Source: CAZMGT01 sp964565895 (GTDB lineage: Bacteria > Armatimonadota > Zipacnadia > UBA1398 > CAZMGT01). Taken from it: a stretch of DNA of 64,000 bases. The notes beneath the pieces were generated by a model, which was given only the letters and a program-made list of their open reading frames with translations, searched no databases and had not been told where the DNA came from. The stretch lies in contig CAZMGT010000007.1 of the NCBI GenBank assembly GCA_964565895.1, positions 1 through 64,000 of the forward strand, written 5' to 3'. Positions 17,847 to 26,425 of this stretch are shown one piece after another. Positions within the stretch are counted from its first letter, which is position 1, and the number at the start of each line of letters is the position of its first letter. A program made the position numbers and the translations under genes.

Positions 17847-18829
17847 CCCTGGCCCTCCTCTGCGAAGTATGCCGGCGAAGTTTTTTTGTATTCGCGAACG
17901 GTAAACAGCGCGCGAAAGTCTTCCACGCCGGCGCGCTGGGCCATCTCGCGCGCGACGGCCAGGCACTGCTCGCGTGTGTTCGCGTGGACCATGGTGTAAA
18001 GGTTATAGGGAAAGTCGGGCAGGGTATCGCGCTCATAGCAGTGACTCACCTGGGCGAAACGAGCGAACGCGCGGCCGGCGCGCTCCACCTCGTCCGGCCC
18101 CCCGGGCACGCGCCAAACGATCATCGCGCTTGCCGCGACGCCGGCCGCCGTGGGGCGAACGAGCGCCCCAAAGCGCCGCGCAACGCCGCTTTGCAGATAG
18201 CCGCGGATGTGCCGGATGATCTCCTGCGGGGGCATTCCTACGCGTTGGGAAAGCTCCCCATACGGCTCTTCGACGAGCTCTAGCCCGCGCGCCAGCTCGC
18301 GCACGAGGGCGGGGACGATCGGGGGCGCCTTTGCCGCAGCTTGCTCTTGCGCGGGCTGGACGTCTTCGACGGGCTCCTCCTCGCCCAAGCGAAACGTAGC
18401 GGAGATCTTAAACCGCCGGCGCGTGTAGACGGGAAAAATGTCGGCTATGCCTGTCCGCTGGCGCAGCTCGCGGACGATCTCCTCGATGCGCTCGCGCGAC
18501 CGGGCGACGAGGGCAAACCACAGGCAATAGGCGTGGTCGCGGCTGTAGTTGTGCGTTACCTCGGGGTAGCGGTTGACCAGCGCGGCGATTTCGTCCAGGC
18601 GCTCGCGCGGGGCTTTCATCGCGCACAGCCCGCCCACGTAGCCCAGGCGCCGGGGCTCGAAGACCACGGCGATGGCCCGCAGGGCCCCGGTTTGGCGCAG
18701 GCGCCGCAGCTCCGCGAGGACCTCCTCCTCGGAAAGCCCCAGGCGCTGGCCGACAGCGGCAAACGGCCGGCTAGCGAGCGGGAAGTCGCGCTGGATGGCG
18801 TTAAGAATCTTTTCCCCAAGGTTGACCAT
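17843..18829 (-). CDS. ahbAB: Siroheme decarboxylase, fused AhbA-AhbB
   Basis: A 328-residue protein made of two Lrp/AsnC-like halves. The N-half (1-148) reads as AhbA: DFPL, LGLSEEEVLAELRRL, FEPRRLGYVGGLCAMK and THNYSRDHAYCLWF with H93. The C-half (175-320) reads as AhbB: GMPPQEIIRHI, SHCYERDTLPDFPYNLYTM with H263, and FTVREYKKTSPAYF. A Glu/Pro/Ala-rich linker joins them. AhbA and AhbB are usually separate and together convert siroheme to didecarboxysiroheme for heme or heme d1. The start ATG 18829 lacks a strong ribosome-binding site. AhbC and AhbD are not in the window. Confidence 0.85.
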   Translation of the reverse strand: MVNLGEKILNAIQRDFPLASRPFAAVGQRLGLSEEEVLAELRRLRQTGALRAIAVVFEPRRLGYVGGLCAMKAPRERLDEIAALVNRYPEVTHNYSRDHAYCLWFALVARSRERIEEIVRELRQRTGIADIFPVYTRRRFKISATFRLGEEEPVEDVQPAQEQAAAKAPPIVPALVRELARGLELVEEPYGELSQRVGMPPQEIIRHIRGYLQSGVARRFGALVRPTAAGVAASAMIVWRVPGGPDEVERAGRAFARFAQVSHCYERDTLPDFPYNLYTMVHANTREQCLAVAREMAQRAGVEDFRALFTVREYKKTSPAYFAEEGQG

Positions 18830-18893
18830 CGGTGTTATCGTGTTCTTTGGGGGTTTGGGGAAGGCCTTCGGCAGGCGCGGCGAGGCGTGGCCC

Positions 18894-18922
18894 TTGCCCC
18901 GCCGCGTGGGCTGTGGTATCAA
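18894..18922 (+). promoter_or_regulatory. Predicted sigma-70-type promoter of the ADP-ribosylglycohydrolase gene
   Basis: TTGCCC (18894-18899), a 17-base spacer and TATCAA (18917-18922), with TGG just before the -10. It lies in the divergent space between the siroheme decarboxylase and this gene, 40 bases before the start. Confidence 0.45.
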
Positions 18923-18961
18923 GAAGCGCCGCAGCCGCCCCGACGAGGGGAGGGGAGGAGC

Positions 18962-20281
18962 ATGGCCCAGCGCTCCGAGCTGCTTGCCCTAGCCCGCGAC
19001 GAGCTGCGCCAGCTCGCCGAGGAGGGCTACGACATAGCGCACCTGGAGAAGGAACTCGAGGCCGCCGCGGACCACGGGCCGGAGGAAAGCTGTGCTGCCT
19101 GCTATGCTGTGCTCGACGCCACCGGCCTGGCCATTCGCCAGGACTTTCCGTTCGAGGAGCCCTCGGCGCTGGAAGCCATCCGCGCCGCGCGGCCGGAGGG
19201 CCCTCGCCGGCTGCCCGTAAAGCTCAGCGAGGAGCAGCTTTGGGATAAGATCCTCGGGGGCTGGCTCGGCCGCTGCGCGGGCTGCCTGTTGGGAAAGCCG
19301 GTGGAAGGCTGGCCCGCGGAGCGCATTCGCCAAACGCTTGAGGCCATCGGGCGCTATCCCCTCGACGGCTACTGGCCCGAGGCACCGGGTCTTAACCCGG
19401 AGCTTCAGCCCGGCGGCCCGCCGGAGTGGCGTCGGGGGAAAATCGCGGCCATGCCCCGCGACGACGACATGGACTACCCCATCGTGGGCCTCATCGCGGT
19501 TGAGGAGCACGGGCCCGAGCTGACCAGCCGCGACATTGCCCGCACGTGGCTCGCCCGCCTCCCCTATCACTGCGTTTACACCGCAGAACGCGCCGCCTAT
19601 CGCAACCTCGTCAACGACCGCTGGCCGCCGGAGTCCGCCACCTATCGCAACCCCTATCGGGAGTGGATCGGGGCGCAAATTCGCGCGGACATTTGGGGCT
19701 GGGTGTCCCCCGGGCAGCCGGAGAGAGCCGCCGAGCTCGCCCACCGCGACGCTTGCTTATCGCACGTGAAAAACGGAATTTACGGCGAAATGTTTTTCGC
19801 TGCTCTCCTCGCCGCGGCTTTCGCCACCGACGACGTTGATGAGATTATCGAGGCCGGCCTCTCCGAGATCCCGCGCAACTGCCGCCTGCGGGAGGCGATC
19901 CTCGACGCCGCGGAGTGGAGCAAGAGCGAGGAAAGCTTTGAGCAAACCCTGGCCCGCATTCAGGAAAAATACGGAAGCTACCACAGGGTGCATACGATCA
20001 ACAACGCGGCGTTGATTATCATGGGCCTCTACTACGGCCAGGGCGACTTTGCCAAAACAGTGTGCACAACAGTTATGGGCGGGTGGGACACGGACTGCAC
20101 GGGCGCGACGGCGGGGTCGATCGTCGGTGTGATGCGCGGGGCAAGCGGGCTGCCCGCGGAGTGGATCGAACCCCTCAACGATACGTTGCACAGCGCGGTG
20201 GTGGGCTTCTCCCGATGCTCGATTTCCGAGCTGGCAAAGCGGACATACGAGCTGGCCAAGCGGCTTGCCGAACAACAGTAG
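18962..20281 (+). CDS. ADP-ribosylglycohydrolase family protein
   Basis: A 439-residue protein. The DraG-type fold starts near residue 95 with KILGGWLGRCAGCLLGKP. Metal-binding clusters are DDDMD (D167-D171) and GGWDTDCTGA (D376, D378), so a two-magnesium site is intact. Family members remove ADP-ribose from proteins or small molecules, though many bacterial ones are uncharacterised. About 90 extra N-terminal residues (acidic, helical) precede the fold. The start is ATG 18962, behind GGGGAGGGGAGGAG. No ADP-ribosyltransferase is nearby. In glycan loci such genes may act on other glycosides; this is speculation. Confidence 0.85.
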   Translation: MAQRSELLALARDELRQLAEEGYDIAHLEKELEAAADHGPEESCAACYAVLDATGLAIRQDFPFEEPSALEAIRAARPEGPRRLPVKLSEEQLWDKILGGWLGRCAGCLLGKPVEGWPAERIRQTLEAIGRYPLDGYWPEAPGLNPELQPGGPPEWRRGKIAAMPRDDDMDYPIVGLIAVEEHGPELTSRDIARTWLARLPYHCVYTAERAAYRNLVNDRWPPESATYRNPYREWIGAQIRADIWGWVSPGQPERAAELAHRDACLSHVKNGIYGEMFFAALLAAAFATDDVDEIIEAGLSEIPRNCRLREAILDAAEWSKSEESFEQTLARIQEKYGSYHRVHTINNAALIIMGLYYGQGDFAKTVCTTVMGGWDTDCTGATAGSIVGVMRGASGLPAEWIEPLNDTLHSAVVGFSRCSISELAKRTYELAKRLAEQQ

Positions 20282-20344
20282 CAAGCCTGCGCTAGCTAGG
20301 CGCGGTGCGAGCGACAAGGCGCGCAGGGGCGGAGGTGAGCGTGG

Positions 20345-21463
20345 ATGGTCATCGGCGTGCCCCGGGAGATTAAGGACGGGGAAAACCGCGTAGCGATAAC
20401 CCCCGCAGGTGTGGCAAGCCTTGTAGAGCGCGGCCATCGGGTGGTCATCGAAGCCGGCGCGGGACTGGCCTCGGGGTTTCGCGACGAGGAGTATTGCGCC
20501 CACGGGGCGGAGGTTGTGTCATCCGCGCGCGAGGTTTATGAGCGCGGGGAGATGGTGCTTAAGGTTAAGGAGCCGCTGGAGCCGGAGCTTCCCCTGCTCC
20601 GCCGCGGCCAAGTGCTGTTTACCTATCTCCACCTCGCTTCTTCGCGCGAGCTGACCTGCGCCCTGCTCGAGCGCGGGGTGGTGGGCATCGGCTACGAAAC
20701 GGTGCAGCTCGACGATGGGACGCTCCCCCTGCTTGTTCCGATGAGCGAGGTGGCTGGGCGGTTTGCCGTGCAAGTGGGTGCGCGGCTGCTGGAAAGCCAC
20801 GCCGGAGGGAGAGGGATTTTGCTCGCTGGCGTGCCCGGTGTGGCGCCGGCCGAAGTTGCCGTAATCGGCTGCGGCGTGGTTGGGCTAAACGCGGTGAAAA
20901 TGGCTGCGGGGTTGGGGGCGAGCGTAACCGCGCTCGATTGCAACTACGAACCCCTGCGGCACTTAGACGACGTCGTCCGCGGGCGCGTAATAACGCTTAT
21001 CTCTAACCCTTACACCATCGCTCAAACCGTGGCCTACGCCGACCTCGTGATCAGCAGCGTGCTTGTCCCAGGAGCGCGCGCACCGCAGGTGATCACCGAG
21101 CAGATGGTGCGCGAGATGAAGGAGGGGTCGGTAATCATTGACGTAGCCATTGACCAAGGGGGGAGCGTGGAGACGATGCGGCCGACGTCGCATTCGCACC
21201 CCGTGTTTGTCAAGCATGGGGTGCTGCACTATGGCGTGCCGAACATGCCCGCGGCGGTGCCCCGCACCTCGACGTGGGCGCTAACCAACGCAACGCTGCG
21301 CTACGTTTGCGCTATTGCCGACCTAGGCTGGAAGAAAGCGGCGCGCACAGACTCCGCCCTCGCCCGGGGCGTGCAGCTTGTCGACGGAAAAATTACACAC
21401 CGCGCCGTGGCCGACTCGTTTGGCATGGAGTATGTTCCGCTGGAGTACGTCCTGGGCGGCTAG
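20345..21463 (+). CDS. ald: Alanine dehydrogenase
   Basis: A 372-residue enzyme for NAD-dependent interconversion of L-alanine with pyruvate and ammonia. Diagnostic segments: VPREIKDGENRVAITPAGV at the N-terminus, MVLKVKEPL with the substrate lysine, FTYLHLA with the catalytic histidine, and a Rossmann VIGCGVVGLNAVKMA. The length fits the family. ATG 20345 follows GGAGGTGAGC. It lies 63 bases after the ADP-ribosylglycohydrolase gene and may share its transcript. Confidence 0.95.
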   Translation: MVIGVPREIKDGENRVAITPAGVASLVERGHRVVIEAGAGLASGFRDEEYCAHGAEVVSSAREVYERGEMVLKVKEPLEPELPLLRRGQVLFTYLHLASSRELTCALLERGVVGIGYETVQLDDGTLPLLVPMSEVAGRFAVQVGARLLESHAGGRGILLAGVPGVAPAEVAVIGCGVVGLNAVKMAAGLGASVTALDCNYEPLRHLDDVVRGRVITLISNPYTIAQTVAYADLVISSVLVPGARAPQVITEQMVREMKEGSVIIDVAIDQGGSVETMRPTSHSHPVFVKHGVLHYGVPNMPAAVPRTSTWALTNATLRYVCAIADLGWKKAARTDSALARGVQLVDGKITHRAVADSFGMEYVPLEYVLGG

Positions 21464-21468
21464 CTTTT

Positions 21469-22437
21469 CTACCGTAGCCGCCGCGCCGTCTGCGCAAGAA
21501 GCTCGCGGCACAGCCGTTCGCTCGTCGCGTCAAGCACAACAACCAACGTTCGCCCCCGAGGCGGCATGGTTCCCGTCCACAGGCCGTTTTCAAGTTGTGC
21601 CGCCTGGGCTTCGTTTTTCGGCGCAAGCTCGAGGTACTGTGAGACAAAGTTCGCATGCGCCTGCGCTGCAATGTCTTTTTGATAGCGAACGATGAGTATC
21701 TTTGCCCTCTCTTTTCCGGACTGATATTCGGCAAAAAGCGCTTCGGCGCTCGGCCCAAGAGAAAGCAGGTTTTCCTCGCTTAAAAAGTAGATGTGGTCGA
21801 GCATTGCCTGCTCGTGGAAGTATATTGGTGTGCTGGCGATCCCTTTTTGCGGTAGAAAACCAAGTATCTCGGGAGGCGGGGAATCCTCCGCAATAGCGTC
21901 GGCCAACGCGCGGCCGATTGCGAGAATTAATTCCCTTGTGCTGTCGCGGTATCTTTTGTGGTATGCGCGCGCGTAAAAATGCCCTCGCCAAAACTGCAAC
22001 AGTCCCCTGCCATAGGTTGCCCCCTGCCCCACGGCTACCCTCTCACCTACGCAATCGGTGGACCATATGCCGTAGGCGTCGGCGGCGTTGGCGAAATGAT
22101 AAAGCTCAACGCAGTACTCATCCTGTTCGTGCCGCAGGCGGGCGACAACGAGCGCATCGAAGCTATAGCCCAAATAGCGCTCTGCGCCGCCGTTCATGTA
22201 GCGATGTAGGTTCTCTCGGTTAAACGACAGCGGCTCTTCGGCAAGCGCAAGCCCGGGGACTGCGCAGGCGCTTAGCGCGCGCTGGATCAGTTCCTCCATG
22301 GCCCAAGCTTGCGCGGGCTTTTCCGGCGCGCGGTCGTTCACGTGCTCTCCCTCCGCGTTGGCGCTTTCAGGCGCCCTTGCCCCTTGGCACCCACAGGAAC
22401 AACCCAAACACAAAAACAAAACCAAAGCCCAACGCAT
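21469..22437 (-). CDS. DUF6599-like lipoprotein of unknown function
   Basis: A 322-residue protein with a lipoprotein signal (LVLFLCLGCSCGC). The segment NLHRYMNGGAERYLGYSFDAL, followed by VELYHFANAADAYGIWS, resembles the DUF6599 family of bacterial exported proteins; no function is established. The start ATG 22437 has GGAG upstream and opens directly into the signal peptide. It is convergent with alanine dehydrogenase, with a 5-base gap, and follows a DUF362 gene on the same strand, so the two may form an operon. Confidence 0.65.
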   Translation of the reverse strand: MRWALVLFLCLGCSCGCQGARAPESANAEGEHVNDRAPEKPAQAWAMEELIQRALSACAVPGLALAEEPLSFNRENLHRYMNGGAERYLGYSFDALVVARLRHEQDEYCVELYHFANAADAYGIWSTDCVGERVAVGQGATYGRGLLQFWRGHFYARAYHKRYRDSTRELILAIGRALADAIAEDSPPPEILGFLPQKGIASTPIYFHEQAMLDHIYFLSEENLLSLGPSAEALFAEYQSGKERAKILIVRYQKDIAAQAHANFVSQYLELAPKNEAQAAQLENGLWTGTMPPRGRTLVVVLDATSERLCRELLAQTARRLR

Positions 22438-22497
22438 TGCGCCGCTTTCTCCGTCCACAAACAGCGGGAAGTTAGGAGGCACAATAAATAACGCTGC

Positions 22498-23481
22498 TTA
22501 AACGTTGACTACCTCAATACTGTCCAGGTCCGCAACGCCCAGCCCATATTTCTCCGCGGCAACTGCCACGTGTTTTGGCGGCGGGCTAATGGGCCACGGT
22601 TCGCCGCGCAACTCGTTTCGCCGCTGCTGAATTATCTCGATACATACGCGGTCTACCGCCACGGCGTCCGTCCCCACTACAATACCACAATAGTCCCACA
22701 AATATTGGGGGTTAACCTGCGGGCCACCGTGGCACAGAGGGCGAAGGGCGTCCACGATACACAGCCGCGCTTTGCTTTTGATCGCCGGGTGCGCTTGGAT
22801 CATGCCAATGTCTTGACAACCGCGCTTGTGAATCGGCCAGCGGGTGTTTTTGTCGCGGACGTCAAGGCCGGAAAGGGCGCCGGCCCAGTTCTTCAAGCAC
22901 ACGCCGATTCCCGAAAGCCAGTGCGACTTAAGCCCGGGAACGTTGATCAGCACATCGGCAAACTGCGAGCATACTGTGGCCACGCCGTCGCCGTCGAAAC
23001 CGATTGCCACGCTCTTCCCGCCCCAATAGCCCCGGATGCCTTGCCGGCGGTCCCAGGTGATAACGTTTTCCGCGGGGACGCCGAGGTCCTTAAGCCCCTC
23101 CCAAATGGCGTAAAGCACCTCTTTATGTACGGGGGTCATCATAACGTTTTGCTTAACCCCCACGCGATCTGTGGGCCTAACGAACTCTCCAAGCGCCTCG
23201 CTGAGCGAGCCCTTTCCAGTGAGCTCGCACAGCGCTTTTTCCAGGAGCGCCTTAACGACGCCAGCATCCGCCCGCCCGTCGGGCTGCAGCGCCGCGCGGT
23301 CGCGCGCGATGACCACCTTCGTGCGCTTTTGGGCAGCCTGTTTCGCCTCGGGCTGCGGGGGCGCCCCGTCGCCCTCGCGGGCACAGCCCATAGCGAGGGC
23401 CAGGCCCCAACCCAACGTGCCCAGCCCCGTCCCCCGCAAGAAATCCCGCCGGGTAAGGCCGCCGCCGCGTTTGTCGCTCAC
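22498..23481 (-). CDS. Tat-exported DUF362 family protein
   Basis: A 327-residue protein with a twin-arginine signal (LTRRDFLRGTGLG) and a possible lipobox (LAMGC). The body has DUF362 features: VGVKQNVMMTP, DVLINVPGLKSHWLSGIGVCLKNW and a C-terminal AVDRVCIEIIQQRR. The family's reaction is not established. The start is GTG 23481 after AGAGGTGGCAAG. Together with the downstream lipoprotein it suggests a small envelope module. Confidence 0.8.
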   Translation of the reverse strand: MSDKRGGGLTRRDFLRGTGLGTLGWGLALAMGCAREGDGAPPQPEAKQAAQKRTKVVIARDRAALQPDGRADAGVVKALLEKALCELTGKGSLSEALGEFVRPTDRVGVKQNVMMTPVHKEVLYAIWEGLKDLGVPAENVITWDRRQGIRGYWGGKSVAIGFDGDGVATVCSQFADVLINVPGLKSHWLSGIGVCLKNWAGALSGLDVRDKNTRWPIHKRGCQDIGMIQAHPAIKSKARLCIVDALRPLCHGGPQVNPQYLWDYCGIVVGTDAVAVDRVCIEIIQQRRNELRGEPWPISPPPKHVAVAAEKYGLGVADLDSIEVVNV

Positions 23482-23552
23482 CTTGCCACCTCTTTTCCGC
23501 GATCGTTAGCTTGAGAAAGCCGCCCACGAGCGGCACGGAGCACGCCCCGCGC

Positions 23553-24851
23553 CTATGCCGCGGCAAACTGGCGATAGCGGCTCGCCAGGTCGCGCGGAAC
23601 CTCGGCGACAAGCCGCACGCCCTGCGCGTCGTATCTCTCCTCAATAACCTGGCCGCGGCGATGGACCTCGTCGAGCACGTCGAGCCGGTCAAACGGTAGG
23701 ACCAGAGTCATCCGCCGCAGTTGCTCCGCGGCGTGCCTTTCGATGATTTGGCACAGCTCGGCGATCCCCTCGCCGGAAAGCGCGCTGACCCAGACGCAGT
23801 CCTCGCCCGGCTCGGGCATTTGGGCGAGCTGCTCGGGCGTTGCCGCATCGATTTTGTTCACTACGGTAATCGTCGGCGAGTCCAGCGCACCGAGCTGCTC
23901 CAGCACGCCGAGCACCGCGGTAATTTTCTCCGGCGTGGCCGGGTCGGTGGCGTCGATGACATGGGCGAGAAGGTCGGCGCGGATCGTCTCCTCGAGCGTC
24001 GCCGAGAACGCGGCGACGAGCTGCGGAGGGAGGCGCTCGATAAACCCCACCGTGTCGGCAACAAGCACGCGCTGGCCGCCCTCTAGCTCGAGGGCCTTGA
24101 CCGTGGGGTCAAGCGTGGCGAAGAGCTTATCGTCGGTAAAGCTGTTCGCGCCGCAGAGGGCGTTTTGCAGCGTGCTCTTGCCCACGTTGGTGTAGCCCAC
24201 GAGGGCTACGGTAAACATCCCCGCCTCCTCGCGCGACTTGCGCTCGAGCGCGCGGCGCGCGGTAAGCTCGGCGATCTCGCGCCGCAGGCGGTTAATGCGC
24301 AGGCGGATCCGCCGCCGGTTAATCTCGATCGCCGTCTCGCCTGGTCCGCGGGTGCCTATTCCGCCGCCGAGCCGAGAGAGGATGTGCCCGCGCCCGGCGA
24401 GCCGCGGAAGAAGGTAGGTAAGCTGGGCGAGCTCTACCTGAAGCTGCCCCTCGCGCGAGCGCGCCCGCTGGGCGAAGATGTCTAAAATAAGCTCCACGCG
24501 GTCGACAATGGGAACGTCGAGCTCGCGCTCCAAGTTGCGCTGCTGAAGAGGCGTTACCGGGTCGTTGAGAACGCAGATTTCGATATCCTCAGCGCGACAG
24601 ATGTCGCGCAATTCCTCGACCTTGCCCTTGCCCACATAGGTGCGCGGGTTGGGCTTGTCCAGGCGCTGGACAACGACATCAATGGGCTCGGCGCCCGCCG
24701 TCTCCACCAGCTCATGCAGCTCGGCCATGGAGCGGTCGATATCGCCGTTGCCCATGTCCAGCCCCACGAGCAGGGCGCGTTCCGGCGTTTCGCGGAAGAT
24801 CGTCCCGTCTTCGCGCCGCCACTCGTTCGGGGCGAACCGCGGTCGCGCCAT
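23553..24851 (-). CDS. hflX: Ribosome-associated GTPase HflX
   Basis: A 432-residue GTPase. The HflX N-terminal domain contains NPRTYVGKGKVEEL (68-81) and the glycine-rich LSRLGGGIGTRGPGE loop (158-172). The G domain has G1 GYTNVGKST (219-227), G3 DTVGF (266-270) and NKID as G4. HflX binds 50S subunits and splits stalled ribosomes, notably after heat stress. ATG 24851 follows GGGAGGTGAAAT. It is transcribed alone on the minus strand. Confidence 0.95.
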   Translation of the reverse strand: MARPRFAPNEWRREDGTIFRETPERALLVGLDMGNGDIDRSMAELHELVETAGAEPIDVVVQRLDKPNPRTYVGKGKVEELRDICRAEDIEICVLNDPVTPLQQRNLERELDVPIVDRVELILDIFAQRARSREGQLQVELAQLTYLLPRLAGRGHILSRLGGGIGTRGPGETAIEINRRRIRLRINRLRREIAELTARRALERKSREEAGMFTVALVGYTNVGKSTLQNALCGANSFTDDKLFATLDPTVKALELEGGQRVLVADTVGFIERLPPQLVAAFSATLEETIRADLLAHVIDATDPATPEKITAVLGVLEQLGALDSPTITVVNKIDAATPEQLAQMPEPGEDCVWVSALSGEGIAELCQIIERHAAEQLRRMTLVLPFDRLDVLDEVHRRGQVIEERYDAQGVRLVAEVPRDLASRYRQFAAA

Positions 24852-24879
24852 ATTTCACCTCCCGCACCCTGGGCTCTCA

Positions 24880-24913
24880 TATATAGCGTACGACAACGCC
24901 GTTTATAAGACAA
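24880..24913 (-). promoter_or_regulatory. Weak candidate promoter region of hflX
   Basis: An AT-rich patch unusual for this DNA. On the minus strand it has TTGTCT (24908-24913) and TATATA (24880-24885), but the 22-base spacing is too long; a 17-base spacing gives the poorer TACGCT. Confidence 0.25.
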
Positions 24914-24937
24914 CTACGCGCGCGGCGGCCGCGCTGT

Positions 24938-26377
24938 TCACTCCGCGCGCAGCCAAAGCACCCAGTCCTCGCGCGAGGGCGCGGTTGCCGTGGCCCGGCG
25001 GCCTTTGGCGACGAGCTTCGCCGGCGAAAGCTCGCCTGTGCGCGGGTTTAGCCACTGCGCGCGGAAGCGCTGGGCCGGCGTGCCGCCCAGGTCAACGGTC
25101 GTCGTTCCCCCATGCCCCAGGTAAACGACGTATTCCTTCCCCGGCCGCGCCAGGCAGTGCCCACCCTGGACGAGGTCGTCGTGCGGGGCCATTTTCCAAT
25201 AGGGCACTTGCTTGACGAACCAGGCGAGGTGGCGGATCCAGCGGTGGGTGTCGCGCTCGCGGAAGTCCTGCCAGCATACCGCCGTCCACTGCCCGCCAGC
25301 GACGAAGGCATACCAAAACCCGCGCCGCTCGTTGGCCAACTGCTCGGGGGTATAGCTGCGCCACTGCTCGTCCGCGGTGGACTTTTGCGGGGGAAAGAAA
25401 CCCGTTTCGTCACAGACCACCGGCTTGCCGAACCTTAAGTTGCGGTGGACGATGGCCACGATGCGTTCCGGGCGGTCGAGCTCGCGCCGGTTGAAATAGG
25501 GAATAGGGTGTTCGCAAACGATGTCCATTCCCTCCAGCTCGTCGTAGACGTCAGCGGCGTTGATCGAGCGCAGGTGGCGGTGGCCGTCGTACTTGTCCAG
25601 GAAGGCGAGCCAGTGCGCCGTCCATTTGGGGCCGTTGGGTTCAACCTTGTTCCACCCTTGTTCGTTCATGATCTCCCAATATATGTTCGGGAACGAGCCG
25701 AGCTGGTCTATCGTATACTTAACGTAAAGCTGCTGAAGCCATTGGTTTTTCTTTGGCCAGGACCAATTAGGGTCAAACTTTTCCTGGAAAAGATCGAGAT
25801 TCGAGTAGTCTGCGAACATATATATGCTGGGCTTCCCCTTCTTTCCAGGAATGGCCCCGCCATTGTTGTGCTCCGCGGAAAGGGGGTTTTTCGTCCAGCA
25901 TAGGTGGCCCTTGCGGTCCTCAAGGCAGCAGTAGTCGAACAGGTTATACTCGACGACAATATCCCTTTCCTGGGCCATTTGTAGTATTTGCTTTATCAGC
26001 TCCCAATATTTGGGGTTGAACTGCGTAAGATCATAGTCAAAGTTCTTCGGGTCCTTTACTTTCCAGGGGGAGAACGTGGGAAGAAGCTCGTCCGCCCAGC
26101 AAAAGTCCCACAGGAAAAAGCGTACGCGGTTAAATCCGTTGCGCTTCAGCATATCCAAATATGCCCGCCATTGCTCGGGCGTGCGGCTCCACGGCTGGCA
26201 GTGCGACTCCATTCCGCTGCCGATGATGAAAAACGGCTTTCCGTTGTAAATGAGATAATGCGGGTTCTCCGGGTTGATCCGCAGGCCTATCTGCGCAGGC
26301 GATTGGGCAAGCGCCACAAAACTAAGCCCAAGGAACGCGAATAGTAAAGTTGCAACGGCTCCCCGCAAACAAATCAT
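24938..26377 (-). CDS. Secreted GH-A clan glycoside hydrolase (cellulase-superfamily, DUF4038-like)
   Basis: A 479-residue protein with a signal peptide (ATLLFAFLGLSFVALA). The barrel shows YNGKPFFIIGSG at the start, NIYWEIMNEQ with Glu239 as likely acid/base, and VVCDETGFF with Glu324 as likely nucleophile. The C-terminal 80 residues resemble the small beta domain (RAQWLNPRTGEL) found after such catalytic domains. The start ATG 26377 has GAGGAGGAAG upstream. Base composition is a little lower in GC between 25.6 and 26.4 kb than around it. The substrate is unknown. Confidence 0.75.
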   Translation of the reverse strand: MICLRGAVATLLFAFLGLSFVALAQSPAQIGLRINPENPHYLIYNGKPFFIIGSGMESHCQPWSRTPEQWRAYLDMLKRNGFNRVRFFLWDFCWADELLPTFSPWKVKDPKNFDYDLTQFNPKYWELIKQILQMAQERDIVVEYNLFDYCCLEDRKGHLCWTKNPLSAEHNNGGAIPGKKGKPSIYMFADYSNLDLFQEKFDPNWSWPKKNQWLQQLYVKYTIDQLGSFPNIYWEIMNEQGWNKVEPNGPKWTAHWLAFLDKYDGHRHLRSINAADVYDELEGMDIVCEHPIPYFNRRELDRPERIVAIVHRNLRFGKPVVCDETGFFPPQKSTADEQWRSYTPEQLANERRGFWYAFVAGGQWTAVCWQDFRERDTHRWIRHLAWFVKQVPYWKMAPHDDLVQGGHCLARPGKEYVVYLGHGGTTTVDLGGTPAQRFRAQWLNPRTGELSPAKLVAKGRRATATAPSREDWVLWLRAE

Positions 26378-26412
26378 GTCCAACACTTCCTCCTCGCCCC
26401 TATGTGCTGCTC

Positions 26413-26421
26413 GATATACCA
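26413..26421 (-). promoter_or_regulatory. Extended -10 element for the GH-A hydrolase gene
   Basis: On the minus strand TGGTATATC (TGN plus TATATC) lies 36 bases before the ATG at 26377, in the short gap after the stop of the upstream GH43-like gene. It suggests independent transcription. Confidence 0.35.
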
Positions 26422-26425
26422 CAAT

